From contig CAZBLK010000006.1 in NCBI GenBank assembly GCA_964492715.1, positions 1 to 64,000 on the forward strand: a DNA stretch of 64,000 bases, written 5' to 3'. The stretch comes from CAZBLK01 sp964492715. GTDB taxonomy: Bacteria; Bacillota; Clostridia; Lachnospirales; WRBF01. The notes under the pieces were generated by a model. It made no database searches. It was not told the origin of the DNA and saw nothing but the letters and a program-made list of their open reading frames with translations. Position numbers and translations under genes: made by a program. Positions 7,501 to 15,524 of this stretch are shown one piece after another; the stretch's first letter is position 1; each line of letters starts with the position of its first letter.

Positions 7501-8190
7501 TTATTCCTGTTCATCAAAATATTTCACAATTCCTTGATAAATTGCCCAAGCAACTTTGTCTTGGTACTCCTCTGTTTTCAAATTTCGCTTTTCATTGTAG
7601 TTGGTTAGAAAACCGCATTCTACAATTACAGCAGGCGAAGTTGTTTGCCTTAGCACATAATAGCTTTTGTTAGCCGACGCCACCCTGTCGTTTTTTTGCT
7701 TTAAAAAATCTTTCATTTCTGTTTGAATAGCTTCGGCAAGCTTTTTCGAGTTGTCAGAAGTGTCGAAGTAAAAAACTTGTGCGCCCTTTACACCACCATC
7801 TTGGTAAGAATTTTGGTGGATGCTTACAAAAATGTCAGGGTTTGAGCTGTTTGCAATTGTCTTTCTTCTTTGCATGTCAGAAGCTTTGCTGCTTCCAAGT
7901 GCGTTTTCGTCTGCCCGTGTCAAAAGCACCTGCGAACCGCCTTGCTCTAAGTAGCTTTGCAGCTTTAGTGCAATTTGCAAGTTTATGTCACTTTCATGCG
8001 TTTTGCTGTCTGCCACCATGCCCGAATCCCAACCACCATGCCCAGCATCTATTAGTATCACCTTTTTTGAAACAGGCATCGAAAAAGTTTGAACGGCTTC
8101 GGAGCGTATTGTGTTGAATACGCCAACAAAAATTATAAGCAAATAAAGCGTAATTAATATTTTTTCTTTTTTTATGCTTATTACTTTCAT
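7501..8190 (-). CDS. cwlD: N-acetylmuramoyl-L-alanine amidase, CwlD type
   Basis: 229 residues. An N-terminal membrane segment (about residues 10-28) is followed by an Amidase_3 domain with zinc ligands in LIDAGHGGWDSG, E in HESDINLQ, H in VSIHQNS and the catalytic E in VIVECGFLTN. CwlD removes stem peptides in the spore cortex so that muramic-delta-lactam can form, a step needed for germination; the short form with one anchor fits CwlD. The ATG at 8190 is chosen because GGAGG lies 8 bases upstream. Longer upstream frames read through AT-rich non-coding DNA. Confidence 0.85.
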   Translation of the reverse strand: MKVISIKKEKILITLYLLIIFVGVFNTIRSEAVQTFSMPVSKKVILIDAGHGGWDSGMVADSKTHESDINLQIALKLQSYLEQGGSQVLLTRADENALGSSKASDMQRRKTIANSSNPDIFVSIHQNSYQDGGVKGAQVFYFDTSDNSKKLAEAIQTEMKDFLKQKNDRVASANKSYYVLRQTTSPAVIVECGFLTNYNEKRNLKTEEYQDKVAWAIYQGIVKYFDEQE

Positions 8191-8290
8191 TTTCAGCCTC
8201 CGAATTAATTTGATAAGTATAAGTAATATTATTCGGAGAATTTGACATGTATTCATAATTTTAGAGTTCTTGTATAAGAAAATTGGAAGT

Positions 8291-8770
8291 TTAAATAAAG
8301 ATGTTTTCCAAATTCTTGGTGACTGCTTTAACTCCTTCATTATACAAAACAGAAAGAAGTAAATCTGTAATAACAAGCGCCCTTTTTGCCATTTCAATGT
8401 TTATAAGCCCCAAGTTAAGCGCTTCGGAAATTTCGGCAAGGTCAGCCACTTTTATAAAACCATTTTCATAAACTATTACGTCCACAAGCAAGTCGTGAAA
8501 TGTGTATGTGTTTTGTTCTGCATCAAACTCGCAGTCTACAATATCACAGTATGTATAAACAAGCTTGCCGTCATGGTCAAAAAACTTGCTTACCTTGTAA
8601 CCCTTCTTCAAAAAATAACATGAGCAGCCGTGAGAAAAGTCACGCCGTGGCTTTAAAGACTTCCATTTTGTAACGATAAACTCGTCGTTAATTAAAACAA
8701 TTTCGTCGTCCTTTAAAAGGACATTTTCGTTTGGAATGTACCTTCTACGGTATAATTTTGGCTTGTCCAT
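8291..8770 (-). CDS. DUF402 domain protein
   Basis: 159 residues with the DUF402 core: GCSCYFLKKGY, then FDHDGKLVYTYCDIVD, TYTFHDLLVDVIVYENG and ALNLGLI. DUF402 proteins include FAU-1-type RNA-binding proteins and nucleoside di/triphosphate phosphatases (Ntdp); acidic residues of the YCDIVD and DLLVDV strands are the likely metal ligands. GGAGG precedes the ATG. It stands alone between cwlD and crh. The exact substrate cannot be told. Confidence 0.85.
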   Translation of the reverse strand: MDKPKLYRRRYIPNENVLLKDDEIVLINDEFIVTKWKSLKPRRDFSHGCSCYFLKKGYKVSKFFDHDGKLVYTYCDIVDCEFDAEQNTYTFHDLLVDVIVYENGFIKVADLAEISEALNLGLINIEMAKRALVITDLLLSVLYNEGVKAVTKNLENIFI

Positions 8771-8862
8771 AAAACCTCCACTGTCTTTTTTGTTAGAACC
8801 TATAACATATTTTAAATTGCACTTTTTGCAATTTATATGAACTCACGCTACTTTAATATAGC

Positions 8863-8888
8863 AAAAAAGCGGGCAAACTCCCCCGCTT
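8863..8888 (-). terminator. Terminator after crh-like gene
   Basis: On the minus strand AAGCGGG-ggagtttg-CCCGCTT is followed by TTTTGC. The stem starts at the stop codon of the HPr-like gene and closes the uvrC-to-crh gene block. Confidence 0.8.
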
Positions 8889-9144
8889 ATCCGTTAACCT
8901 CGCCTGTAAGCAACCCGCTTAAATCTGAAACTGCTCTTTCGGCGTCGTCGCCTTCAGCAGTTATAGTTACTTCTTGTCCTTCCAAAATGCTTAAAGAAAT
9001 AATACCCATAATACTTTTGGCATTAGCAACCCTGTTTTCCATTTTCAGCTTAATGCTGCTTGCAAACTTGCTTGCCGTTTGAACAAACATAGCTGCAGCA
9101 CGAGCTTCAAGGCTAGTGCGTGACACTACAATGCGTTCTACCAT
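8887..9144 (-). CDS. crh: Crh-like HPr family protein (catalytic His replaced by Glu)
   Basis: 85 residues, HPr size. The usual GIHARPA active site reads SLEARAA, so the phosphorylatable His15 is Glu (residue 13) and the following Pro is Ala. The regulatory serine is kept in NAKSIMGIISL (Ser44, equal to HPr Ser46). A protein that keeps Ser46 but lacks His15 cannot carry PTS phosphate and matches Bacillus Crh, which has Gln there and acts only as a CcpA co-regulator once phosphorylated by HprK. Its place after whiA, in the same block as hprK and rapZ, matches the Bacillus crh locus. The start at 9144 follows a GGAGGG site. Confidence 0.88.
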   Translation of the reverse strand: MVERIVVSRTSLEARAAAMFVQTASKFASSIKLKMENRVANAKSIMGIISLSILEGQEVTITAEGDDAERAVSDLSGLLTGEVNG

Positions 9145-9186
9145 AGTTACCTTACCCTCCTCTTTATTATACCACAACATTTACTT

Positions 9187-10128
9187 TTACCGCAGTACAT
9201 CAGCAATTTCACTTATTTTTCTAAATCTATGATTAATACCCGACTTCCCTATAGTCGGAGTAACCATCTCGCCAAGCTCCTTTAAAGAAGCGTCTGGGTT
9301 TTCCAGCCTAAGCAAAGCAACTTCCAAAAGCTGTTCGCTTAAAAACGTTTCGCCCTTTTTTTCAAAAATTAGTTTAATGTCGTCAATTTGTTTTACAGCC
9401 GCACCAACCGTTTTGTTAATGTTTGCGGTTTCACAATTGACACGCCTGTTTATGTCGTTACGCATGTCTTTTAAAATGCGAACGTTTTCAAGCCCCATTA
9501 AAGAAATAGGCGCTTCCATAACGTTTAAAAGGTCAACAATGCTTTCTCCTTCTTTTAAGTATACTACAAAGTGCCCCTTGCGTTCAATAACTTTAGCATG
9601 AAGCGAAAAAAAATTAATTAATTCGCAAAGACCGTTGCTAAGCTTTTCGCTTGCGTTTACAAACTCCATGTGGTACGTTTTTTCTGGTGTGTTTAAAGAG
9701 CCACCAGCAATAAACGCCCCACGGATATACGCACGTTTACAGCACGTGTCCTTTACTAGCAAAGGGTCAATTGTTCTTTTAACGGTGTACTTGCCGTCGC
9801 TGCCCTTTTTAACAAGCGAAACGGCACTTAAAAGCCTTTCGGCAGATTCATTGTCGTGTATAGAAACGGTGTAAACACGGTTTTTCTTTAACGCAATGTT
9901 TTTTGAAACGGCAACGTTTCCGTTTACGCTAAAGCTTGCTTTAATAAGCGTGAAGTAACGCTTTGCAACAAAGGCATTTTCTGTTTGAATAACAACGCTT
10001 AATGCGCCGTTTCGCACCGTAATTTTGCCGCATGTGTTTAGTATGGCGCAAAGCTCGGCTATAATGCAGTGCCGTGCGCCCTCGTGCCTGTTGCAAAGCT
10101 CCTTTTTTACCTCAGAGGAAAACGACAT
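9187..10128 (-). CDS. whiA: WhiA family DNA-binding protein
   Basis: 313 residues, normal length. The N-terminus MSFSSEVKKELC and the LAGLIDADG-like middle (RAYIRGAFIAGGS) precede a C-terminal helix-turn-helix (DASLKELGEMV, then KSGINHRFRKI). WhiA controls sporulation or division genes in actinobacteria and affects cell division and chromosome segregation in Bacillus. It lies between rapZ and crh; the yvcK gene that normally precedes it is missing. GAGGTC precedes its ATG. Confidence 0.95.
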   Translation of the reverse strand: MSFSSEVKKELCNRHEGARHCIIAELCAILNTCGKITVRNGALSVVIQTENAFVAKRYFTLIKASFSVNGNVAVSKNIALKKNRVYTVSIHDNESAERLLSAVSLVKKGSDGKYTVKRTIDPLLVKDTCCKRAYIRGAFIAGGSLNTPEKTYHMEFVNASEKLSNGLCELINFFSLHAKVIERKGHFVVYLKEGESIVDLLNVMEAPISLMGLENVRILKDMRNDINRRVNCETANINKTVGAAVKQIDDIKLIFEKKGETFLSEQLLEVALLRLENPDASLKELGEMVTPTIGKSGINHRFRKISEIADVLR

Positions 10129-10159
10129 ACGTCCGACCTCATTTGTTTTATTTTAAAAT

Positions 10160-10214
10160 AGGGTCAAGGGGCTAGCCCCTTGCGGGGTTTTAGGGGCAGA
10201 GCCCCTAAGGTCTT
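10160..10214. repeat. GC-rich double-hairpin repeat
   Basis: Hairpin AAGGGGctAGCCCCTT, linker GCGGGGTTTT, hairpin AGGGGCagaGCCCCT, ending AAGGTCTT. Nearly identical to copies at 41319 and 43100. It fills most of the 107-base gap between rapZ and whiA, where yvcK would be expected. Confidence 0.85.
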
Positions 10215-10235
10215 TATGTTTTAATATTTTTTGTC

Positions 10236-11102
10236 CTAACCATCACGAAGCTTACTAATGTCTCTATGAGAAATATTAACCGAACTGTTCATTTTGTTTA
10301 ACACCTTAAAAAGCTCCTCGGCCAAAGTTACAGAGCGATGTTTGCCACCTGTGCAGCCAATGCTTATTACAAGGCGGTTTTTGCCTTCCGAAATGTAGTT
10401 TGGAATTAAAAAGCTAACCATTTCTTTAAGCTTGTCTAAAAAAACACGGCTAACGTCGTGCCCCAAAACATATTCTGCAACAGGTGCGTCTTTTCCTGTA
10501 AGCTCCTTTAGTTCTGGAATGTAAAACGGGTTTGCAATAAACCTTACGTCAAAAACCAAGTCAGAGTCTTGCGGAACACCGTATTTAAAGCCAAACGACA
10601 TTATAGTAATCATCAAGCTGTCAAAGCTTTTGTTTTCCAAAAATATATCTGAAAGCTTTTCCTTTAATTGCCTTGTCAAAATGCTTGACGTGTCAATAAT
10701 ATAAGTAGCTCGTTCCTTAACGTGGCTTAAAAGGCTTCGCTCTTTTTCTATGCCCGAAATAATGCTGTCGTTTTTAGCAAGCGGGTGAGAACGCCTTGTT
10801 TCCTTGTACCGCTTTAAAAGAACGTCGTCGTTTGCATCGAGGAAAAGAATACTAAATTCATAGTCGCCGCCGTGCATTTTTTCAAGCTCTACAAAAAGGT
10901 CGTCAAAAAGCTTTCCGCCCCTAATGTCAATGCCAATTGCTACACGCTTTATGTCTGCCCCAGGACGAAAGCACACCTCGGCAAACTTTGCAATAAGTGT
11001 TGGCGGCAAGTTATCCACACAGAAAAAATCCATATCTTCAAAAAACTTTAAAACCGTGCTTTTTCCAGCGCCCGACATTCCCGTAACAATTACAAACTGC
11101 AT
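10236..11102 (-). CDS. rapZ: RapZ-type RNase adapter / nucleotide-binding protein
   Basis: 288 residues from the ATG at 11102. Walker A GMSGAGKST at the N-terminus, then DNLPPTLI, GIDIRGG and the C-terminal ISIGCTGGKHRSVTLAEEL block define the RapZ/YvcJ family. E. coli RapZ senses glucosamine-6-phosphate and guides RNase E to GlmZ; YvcJ in Bacillus is a GTPase/ATPase linked to competence. AAAGGTGA precedes 11102; an ATG at 11144 lies inside murB without a site. It follows murB closely. Confidence 0.95.
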   Translation of the reverse strand: MQFVIVTGMSGAGKSTVLKFFEDMDFFCVDNLPPTLIAKFAEVCFRPGADIKRVAIGIDIRGGKLFDDLFVELEKMHGGDYEFSILFLDANDDVLLKRYKETRRSHPLAKNDSIISGIEKERSLLSHVKERATYIIDTSSILTRQLKEKLSDIFLENKSFDSLMITIMSFGFKYGVPQDSDLVFDVRFIANPFYIPELKELTGKDAPVAEYVLGHDVSRVFLDKLKEMVSFLIPNYISEGKNRLVISIGCTGGKHRSVTLAEELFKVLNKMNSSVNISHRDISKLRDG

Positions 11103-11133
11103 AAGTTCACCTTTATAATTTTCCGAAAATTTA

Positions 11134-12039
11134 TTATTCTCCAATTATTTTAACCTCTGGTTCAAGCATGACGCCGAATTTTTCGTTTACTACGTTTTTA
11201 ACGTGCTCAATTAATTTAATTACATCAGCGGCAGATGCGCCTTTGTCGTTTACAATAAAGCCAGCGTGTTTTACGGAAACCGAAGCACCGCCTACACGGC
11301 AACCTTTTAAACCGCTTTCAGTAATTAGCTTCCCTGCAAAGTTCCCCTTTGGGCGTTTAAATGCGCTTCCTGCACTTGGAAGCTCGACAGGCTGCTTTTC
11401 ACGGCGGCTTTTGTTCAGCGTGCCAATTTTTTCTTTAATTTCGCTGTACTCACCTTTGTTAAGAGAGAAAACAGCAGAAAGAACAACGTAGCCGCTAATT
11501 TGCACTGCACTTGTGCGGTATGACAATTGAAGCTGTTCGTTTGACAGTGTTAAAACTTCGCCTTCTCCGTTTATAACGTCTGCACTAACTAAAACGTCTT
11601 TAATTTCGCCGTCATATGCACCGGCGTTCATACAAACAGCGCCTCCCACAGTTCCTGGTATGCCAGCCGCAAACTCTAGCCCTGTAAGGCTTTTGTCAAG
11701 AGCAAAAGCCGAAATTGCAGAAAGCAAAGCACCGCTTTGGCACGAAAAAGTTGTTTCGTCAACACTTTCTATTTTACTGAAGTTTTTAAAAAGTTTAACA
11801 ATTACCCCACGAAAGCCACCATCTCTAACCAAAAGGTTTGAGCCGTTGCCAATTACATAAAAAGGCAACTGTTCCTCCCTACAAATTGCAATTGCGCTTT
11901 TTACTTCTGAAACAGTCGTGGGCAAAACAAGAAGGTCTGCTTTTCCGCCAATTCTAAAAGACGTATGGCTTGACATTGGTTCGTCAATAAGCAATTCGCA
12001 TTTTAAAGCTTCCTTAAACCGATTAAAATTATATGCCAA
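11134..12039 (-). CDS. murB: UDP-N-acetylenolpyruvoylglucosamine reductase MurB
   Basis: 301 residues, type IIa MurB size. FAD-binding motifs HTSFRIGGKADLLV, IGNGSNLLVRD and GIPGTVGGAVCMNAGAY are present. The catalytic Ser lies in PSAGSAFKRP, and the C-terminal Glu in LEPEVKIIG. MurB reduces UDP-GlcNAc-enolpyruvate to UDP-MurNAc with NADPH for peptidoglycan. The start is TTG at 12039 with AGGAAGGAA upstream. It sits between hprK and rapZ, the common clostridial order. Confidence 0.95.
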   Translation of the reverse strand: MAYNFNRFKEALKCELLIDEPMSSHTSFRIGGKADLLVLPTTVSEVKSAIAICREEQLPFYVIGNGSNLLVRDGGFRGVIVKLFKNFSKIESVDETTFSCQSGALLSAISAFALDKSLTGLEFAAGIPGTVGGAVCMNAGAYDGEIKDVLVSADVINGEGEVLTLSNEQLQLSYRTSAVQISGYVVLSAVFSLNKGEYSEIKEKIGTLNKSRREKQPVELPSAGSAFKRPKGNFAGKLITESGLKGCRVGGASVSVKHAGFIVNDKGASAADVIKLIEHVKNVVNEKFGVMLEPEVKIIGE

Positions 12040-12056
12040 TTGAACATTCCTTCCTA

Positions 12057-12160
12057 TATAGCAATTTGAGTTTTTATAGTCACCATTTTACGGCAAAAAT
12101 ATCGAACGTTTCAACGATTTTTTGACGCAAAATGGTGAACTGTTTATTCAAATTGCGATA
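12057..12160. repeat. TAGCAATT palindromic element
   Basis: A 104-base fold-back: TATAGCAATTTGA at the left and TCAAATTGCGATA at the right, with inner arms TCACCATTTT (12080-12089) and AAAATGGTGA (12130-12139). The same ends and similar size occur at 22553-22656, and shorter or broken forms at 20985 and 37083. It occupies the gap between hprK and murB. Confidence 0.75.
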
Positions 12161-12171
12161 TCAATTCATTT

Positions 12172-13098
12172 TTAATTTTCACTTTTACTTAAATTACTTT
12201 GTATCCTTTCGTTAAGCACTTGCGCCGCATTGTAGCCCATGCGCTTTTGGCGGAAGTTGATAGCCGCCGCTTCACAAATGACGGCAATGTTTCGCCCAGG
12301 GCGAATTGGAATTGTATGGCAAACAACGTTGTTTCCAAGAATGTCCATGTACTCGTCGTTAAGCCCCAGCCTGTCATAATCTTTTTCGTTGTCCCACGCT
12401 TCAAGGTTTATAACAAGGTCAATAGCTTGCGTAGTTTTAACCGACCCTACGCCATACATTTGCTTTACATCAATTATTCCTATGCCACGAAGTTCTATAA
12501 AATGCCTGATAATTTCAGGGCAGCTTCCAACAAGCGTTTGACGAGACGCACGTTTAATTTCTACGGCATCATCAGCAACAAGCCTGTGACCACGTTTTAT
12601 AAGCTCCAAAGCTGTTTCGCTTTTGCCAATGCCGCTTTCGCCCATTATAAGAACGCCCTCACCGTAAATGTCTACCAAAACGCCGTGCATTCTTACACGT
12701 GGCGCAAGTTCTACACGAAGCCAGCGTATAATTTCGCCCGTAAACTCGGTGGTTGTTCCTTCGTAAGAAAAAAGCGGAATGTCTTTTTCCGTTGCACAAT
12801 CCAACATTTCTTGAAACGGCTCAAGCCCTCTGCAAATTACTACACAGGGCAAGTTATACGTAAAAAACCTCTTTGAAGTACCAAGCCTATCTTCCTTGCT
12901 AAGCTTGCGCAAATATGTGTGCTCAACCATTCCAATAATTTGCAAGCGGTTTTCGTTAAAGTAGTCGTAAAACCCTGCAAGCTGCAAAGCAGGGCGGTTT
13001 ATTTCTGCATGAGTTAACGTTCTTTCTTCAATGCTGACCGAGTTTAAAAGCTTTAGGTCAAACATTTCCATAATTGTTTTTATTTGAACAGAATACAT
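12172..13098 (-). CDS. hprK: HPr kinase/phosphorylase
   Basis: 308 residues, normal size. Walker A GESGIGKSETALELI and the following HRLVADDAVEI are the HprK nucleotide-binding signature; ELRGIGIIDV and the IPIRPGRNIAVICE motif complete the C-terminal domain. It phosphorylates HPr and Crh on Ser46 when glycolytic intermediates are high, giving the CcpA co-repressor. The crh-like gene of the same block is its likely substrate. GAGGG precedes the ATG. Confidence 0.96.
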   Translation of the reverse strand: MYSVQIKTIMEMFDLKLLNSVSIEERTLTHAEINRPALQLAGFYDYFNENRLQIIGMVEHTYLRKLSKEDRLGTSKRFFTYNLPCVVICRGLEPFQEMLDCATEKDIPLFSYEGTTTEFTGEIIRWLRVELAPRVRMHGVLVDIYGEGVLIMGESGIGKSETALELIKRGHRLVADDAVEIKRASRQTLVGSCPEIIRHFIELRGIGIIDVKQMYGVGSVKTTQAIDLVINLEAWDNEKDYDRLGLNDEYMDILGNNVVCHTIPIRPGRNIAVICEAAAINFRQKRMGYNAAQVLNERIQSNLSKSEN

Positions 13099-13128
13099 AG
13101 TTTGCCCTCTTAAACAAAAATTTAGAGC

Positions 13129-13431
13129 CTATAGCAAAATATAATCTACAACTTCATGTGTGTGCTTGTCTAAAATAATTTTATAGCTTTTTTCTGGAAG
13201 CCCCAAAATAATTTCGCAATCTTCAGCAATGTTTAGCTTAATTTTACTAAAATGTTCCTTTTGAATAGAAGGAAGCAGCTTGTTTAAGTCTTCCTTTGAA
13301 ATTATATATGCAGAGTTAAGCAAAAGCTCTGCATGGTCTGTATATATTTTAAGCTCCAAGTGAATGCTTCTAAATTCATCAGTGCCGCTTGGGGTGTACA
13401 CGTAGTCAAATTTAACTTGTGAACTGGGCAT
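13129..13431 (-). CDS. Hypothetical protein, 100 aa
   Basis: An AAGGAGG ribosome site 6 bases before the ATG supports expression. The protein is mostly beta (VKFDYVYTP, IHLELKIYTDHAELLL) with a helix in the middle, and has no membrane segment. It lies between uvrC and hprK on the same strand, 30 bases before hprK, so it is probably co-transcribed. No family is recognised. Confidence 0.65.
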   Translation of the reverse strand: MPSSQVKFDYVYTPSGTDEFRSIHLELKIYTDHAELLLNSAYIISKEDLNKLLPSIQKEHFSKIKLNIAEDCEIILGLPEKSYKIILDKHTHEVVDYILL

Positions 13432-13523
13432 TTTAATTCCTCCTTAAAAACTACTTGAAGTTAATTACGCTATCAATAAGTTTATAACTATACTATACCA
13501 AAATATACATTTTATGTAAAGCA

Positions 13524-15404
13524 TTAAACTCCTCTAAAAAAGTCATACACAGCGTTTGCTGCTTTTTTGTTCATTCCGTCAACTTGGCAAAGTTCCTCGG
13601 CAGATGCACGCATAACTTTTTCAATTGAGCCAAAATGCTTTAAAAGTGCTTTTTTCCTAGTTCCTCCAATTCCTGGAACATCGTCGAGCACCGAGCGCAT
13701 TAACGCCTTTTCCCTTAATTTTCTGTGGTACTCAATTGCAAAACGGTGAACCTCGTCTTGTATTCTTGTTATAAGCTTAAAGCCTTCGGAGTTTGGCGGA
13801 AGCAAAATTTCTTCATCATTATAAACTAAGCCCCTAGTCCTGTGCTTATCAGTTTTCACCAAGCCGCAAATTGGAATGCTTATGTTTAAAGAGTCTAAAA
13901 CCGACTTTGCAGCATGAACATGCCCTTTTCCGCCGTCTATAAACAAAATGTCTGGAAGCTTTGCAAATTTTCCGTAATCTTCGCTTCCTTCTTCCAAAAT
14001 TTCTTTTTTATAGCGCATAAAACGGCGTGAAATTACTTCCTCAATGCTTTTATAATCGTTTGCACCAATTACATACTTAATTTTAAACTTTCTGTAGTCG
14101 CTTCGTTTTGGCTTGCCGTTTTCAAACACTACCATCGAGCCGACAGACTCATAGCCCATAGTGTTTGAAATGTCGTATGCTTCAATTCTTGTAAGCTTTT
14201 TGTCAATTCCAATTGCCTCTTGAATTTCTTGCAAAGCACCTATAGTTCTTCCGGCTTCACGGCGCAATTGTTCCCCAAACTGTGCCAAAGAAATTTGAGC
14301 ATTTTTTGCTGCAAGCTGTACTAGCCGCTGTTTTTCACCCTTTTGCGGAACAGAAATTGTTACATTAAAACCTTTTATTGTACTTAGCCACTTTGTTAAA
14401 AGCTCTTTGTCGGAAATGTCGTACTGAATTAAAACTTCCTTTGGAATATAAGTTGTTTCGCCGTAAAACTGCTTAATAAAGCCAGTCATAATTTCTTCGT
14501 TAGAAGTTTCTTCCGCAAAATTAAGCATAAAGCTTTCGTTGCCAACCATTTTTCCTCCACGAATGAAAAAGAGCTGAACAAACGCTTCGTTTTTTTCGCT
14601 TGCAAAAGCAATTACGTCTTGGTCTGTGCCTGCAACGTTGTCAAGCTTTTGTTTTTCTTTCAACCGTTTTACTGCAAAAATTTTGTTCCTTATATCAGCC
14701 GCTTTTTCAAACTGCAAGTCGTCTGAAAACTTCTGCATTTCAGTAGTTAGTCTTTCAATTATGTTTTCGTGCTTGCCGTTTAAAAACGACAAAACTTCCG
14801 CAACAAGCTTGTCATACTGTTCTTCAGCTATTTTTAAAGCGCACGGCGCATGGCATTGCCCTATATCGTAGTTTAAGCACGGCCTGCCTTTTCCAACGTC
14901 CCTTGGGAAAACTTTGGCACACCTACGAAGCCCCCAAATGCTTTGCACCAAGTCGACCGTTTCGTGTATAACTTTCATGCTTGTGTACGGCCCAAAATAT
15001 TTTGCTTTGTCGTTGTCTAGCTTGTAGACCATGTAAATACGTGGAAAATGCTCGTTAGTTGTTAGCTTAATGTACGGGTAAGACTTGTCGTCTTTTAAAA
15101 GAACGTTGTACTTTGGGTCATGCTTTTTTATTAAATTGCACTCTAAAATTAAAGCTTCAAGCTCGGTGTCTGTAACAATGTATTCAAACCGAACTATGTT
15201 TGGCACCATTGAAGAAACTTTTAAATTTTTTTGTGACGACGACTGAAAGTATTGCCGTACTCGGCTTTTTAAAACTTTAGCCTTGCCTATATAAATTATT
15301 TCATCAGCACAGTCACGCATAATGTACACGCCCGGCTTGTCGGGAAGCTTTTTAAGTTCTTCCTGAATATTGAAATTGTCGCTGCTTTTAAAATTGTCGC
15401 TCAC
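13524..15404 (-). CDS. uvrC: Excinuclease ABC subunit UvrC
   Basis: 626 residues from a GTG start. The GIY-YIG nuclease (KPGVYIMRDCADEIIYIGKA), a UVR motif (LQFEKAADIRNKI), the RNase H-like nuclease (AYDISNTMGYESVGSMVVF and DILFIDGGKGHV) and C-terminal helix-hairpin-helix repeats (DDVPGIGGTRKKALL and VDGMNKKAANAV) are intact. UvrC makes both incisions in nucleotide excision repair. The GTG at 15404 fits family length and has AAGGA upstream; the longer frame to 15488 translates a dispersed repeat. Confidence 0.94.
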   Translation of the reverse strand: MSDNFKSSDNFNIQEELKKLPDKPGVYIMRDCADEIIYIGKAKVLKSRVRQYFQSSSQKNLKVSSMVPNIVRFEYIVTDTELEALILECNLIKKHDPKYNVLLKDDKSYPYIKLTTNEHFPRIYMVYKLDNDKAKYFGPYTSMKVIHETVDLVQSIWGLRRCAKVFPRDVGKGRPCLNYDIGQCHAPCALKIAEEQYDKLVAEVLSFLNGKHENIIERLTTEMQKFSDDLQFEKAADIRNKIFAVKRLKEKQKLDNVAGTDQDVIAFASEKNEAFVQLFFIRGGKMVGNESFMLNFAEETSNEEIMTGFIKQFYGETTYIPKEVLIQYDISDKELLTKWLSTIKGFNVTISVPQKGEKQRLVQLAAKNAQISLAQFGEQLRREAGRTIGALQEIQEAIGIDKKLTRIEAYDISNTMGYESVGSMVVFENGKPKRSDYRKFKIKYVIGANDYKSIEEVISRRFMRYKKEILEEGSEDYGKFAKLPDILFIDGGKGHVHAAKSVLDSLNISIPICGLVKTDKHRTRGLVYNDEEILLPPNSEGFKLITRIQDEVHRFAIEYHRKLREKALMRSVLDDVPGIGGTRKKALLKHFGSIEKVMRASAEELCQVDGMNKKAANAVYDFFRGV

Positions 15405-15437
15405 TTTGCATTGTTCCTTTTTTAGTTTGCTGGGAAG

Positions 15438-15500
15438 ACCTTTGGGCTCTACCCCAATTACCCACGCCACTTTTGAGAAAGTGGACAAAACTTTTAATCA
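15438..15500. repeat. GC-rich repeat, variant with CCACTTTT hairpin
   Basis: GGGCTCTACCCC is followed by CCACTTTTgagAAAGTGG and ACAAAACTTTTAATCAA, closely matching positions 1-54. It lies upstream of uvrC and is open in the uvrC frame, giving a spurious 28-residue extension. Confidence 0.75.
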
Positions 15501-15524
15501 AGTTCTATAGCTAAAAGATTGCTA

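Noticed and set aside
7256..7501. 81-residue minus-strand frame between the DUF4097 and cwlD genes
   Set aside because: It runs through two terminator hairpins and has no ribosome site.
15405..15488. N-terminal extension of uvrC
   Set aside because: The extra 28 residues translate the variant GC-rich repeat also found at 1-54; family length and a ribosome site favour the GTG at 15404.
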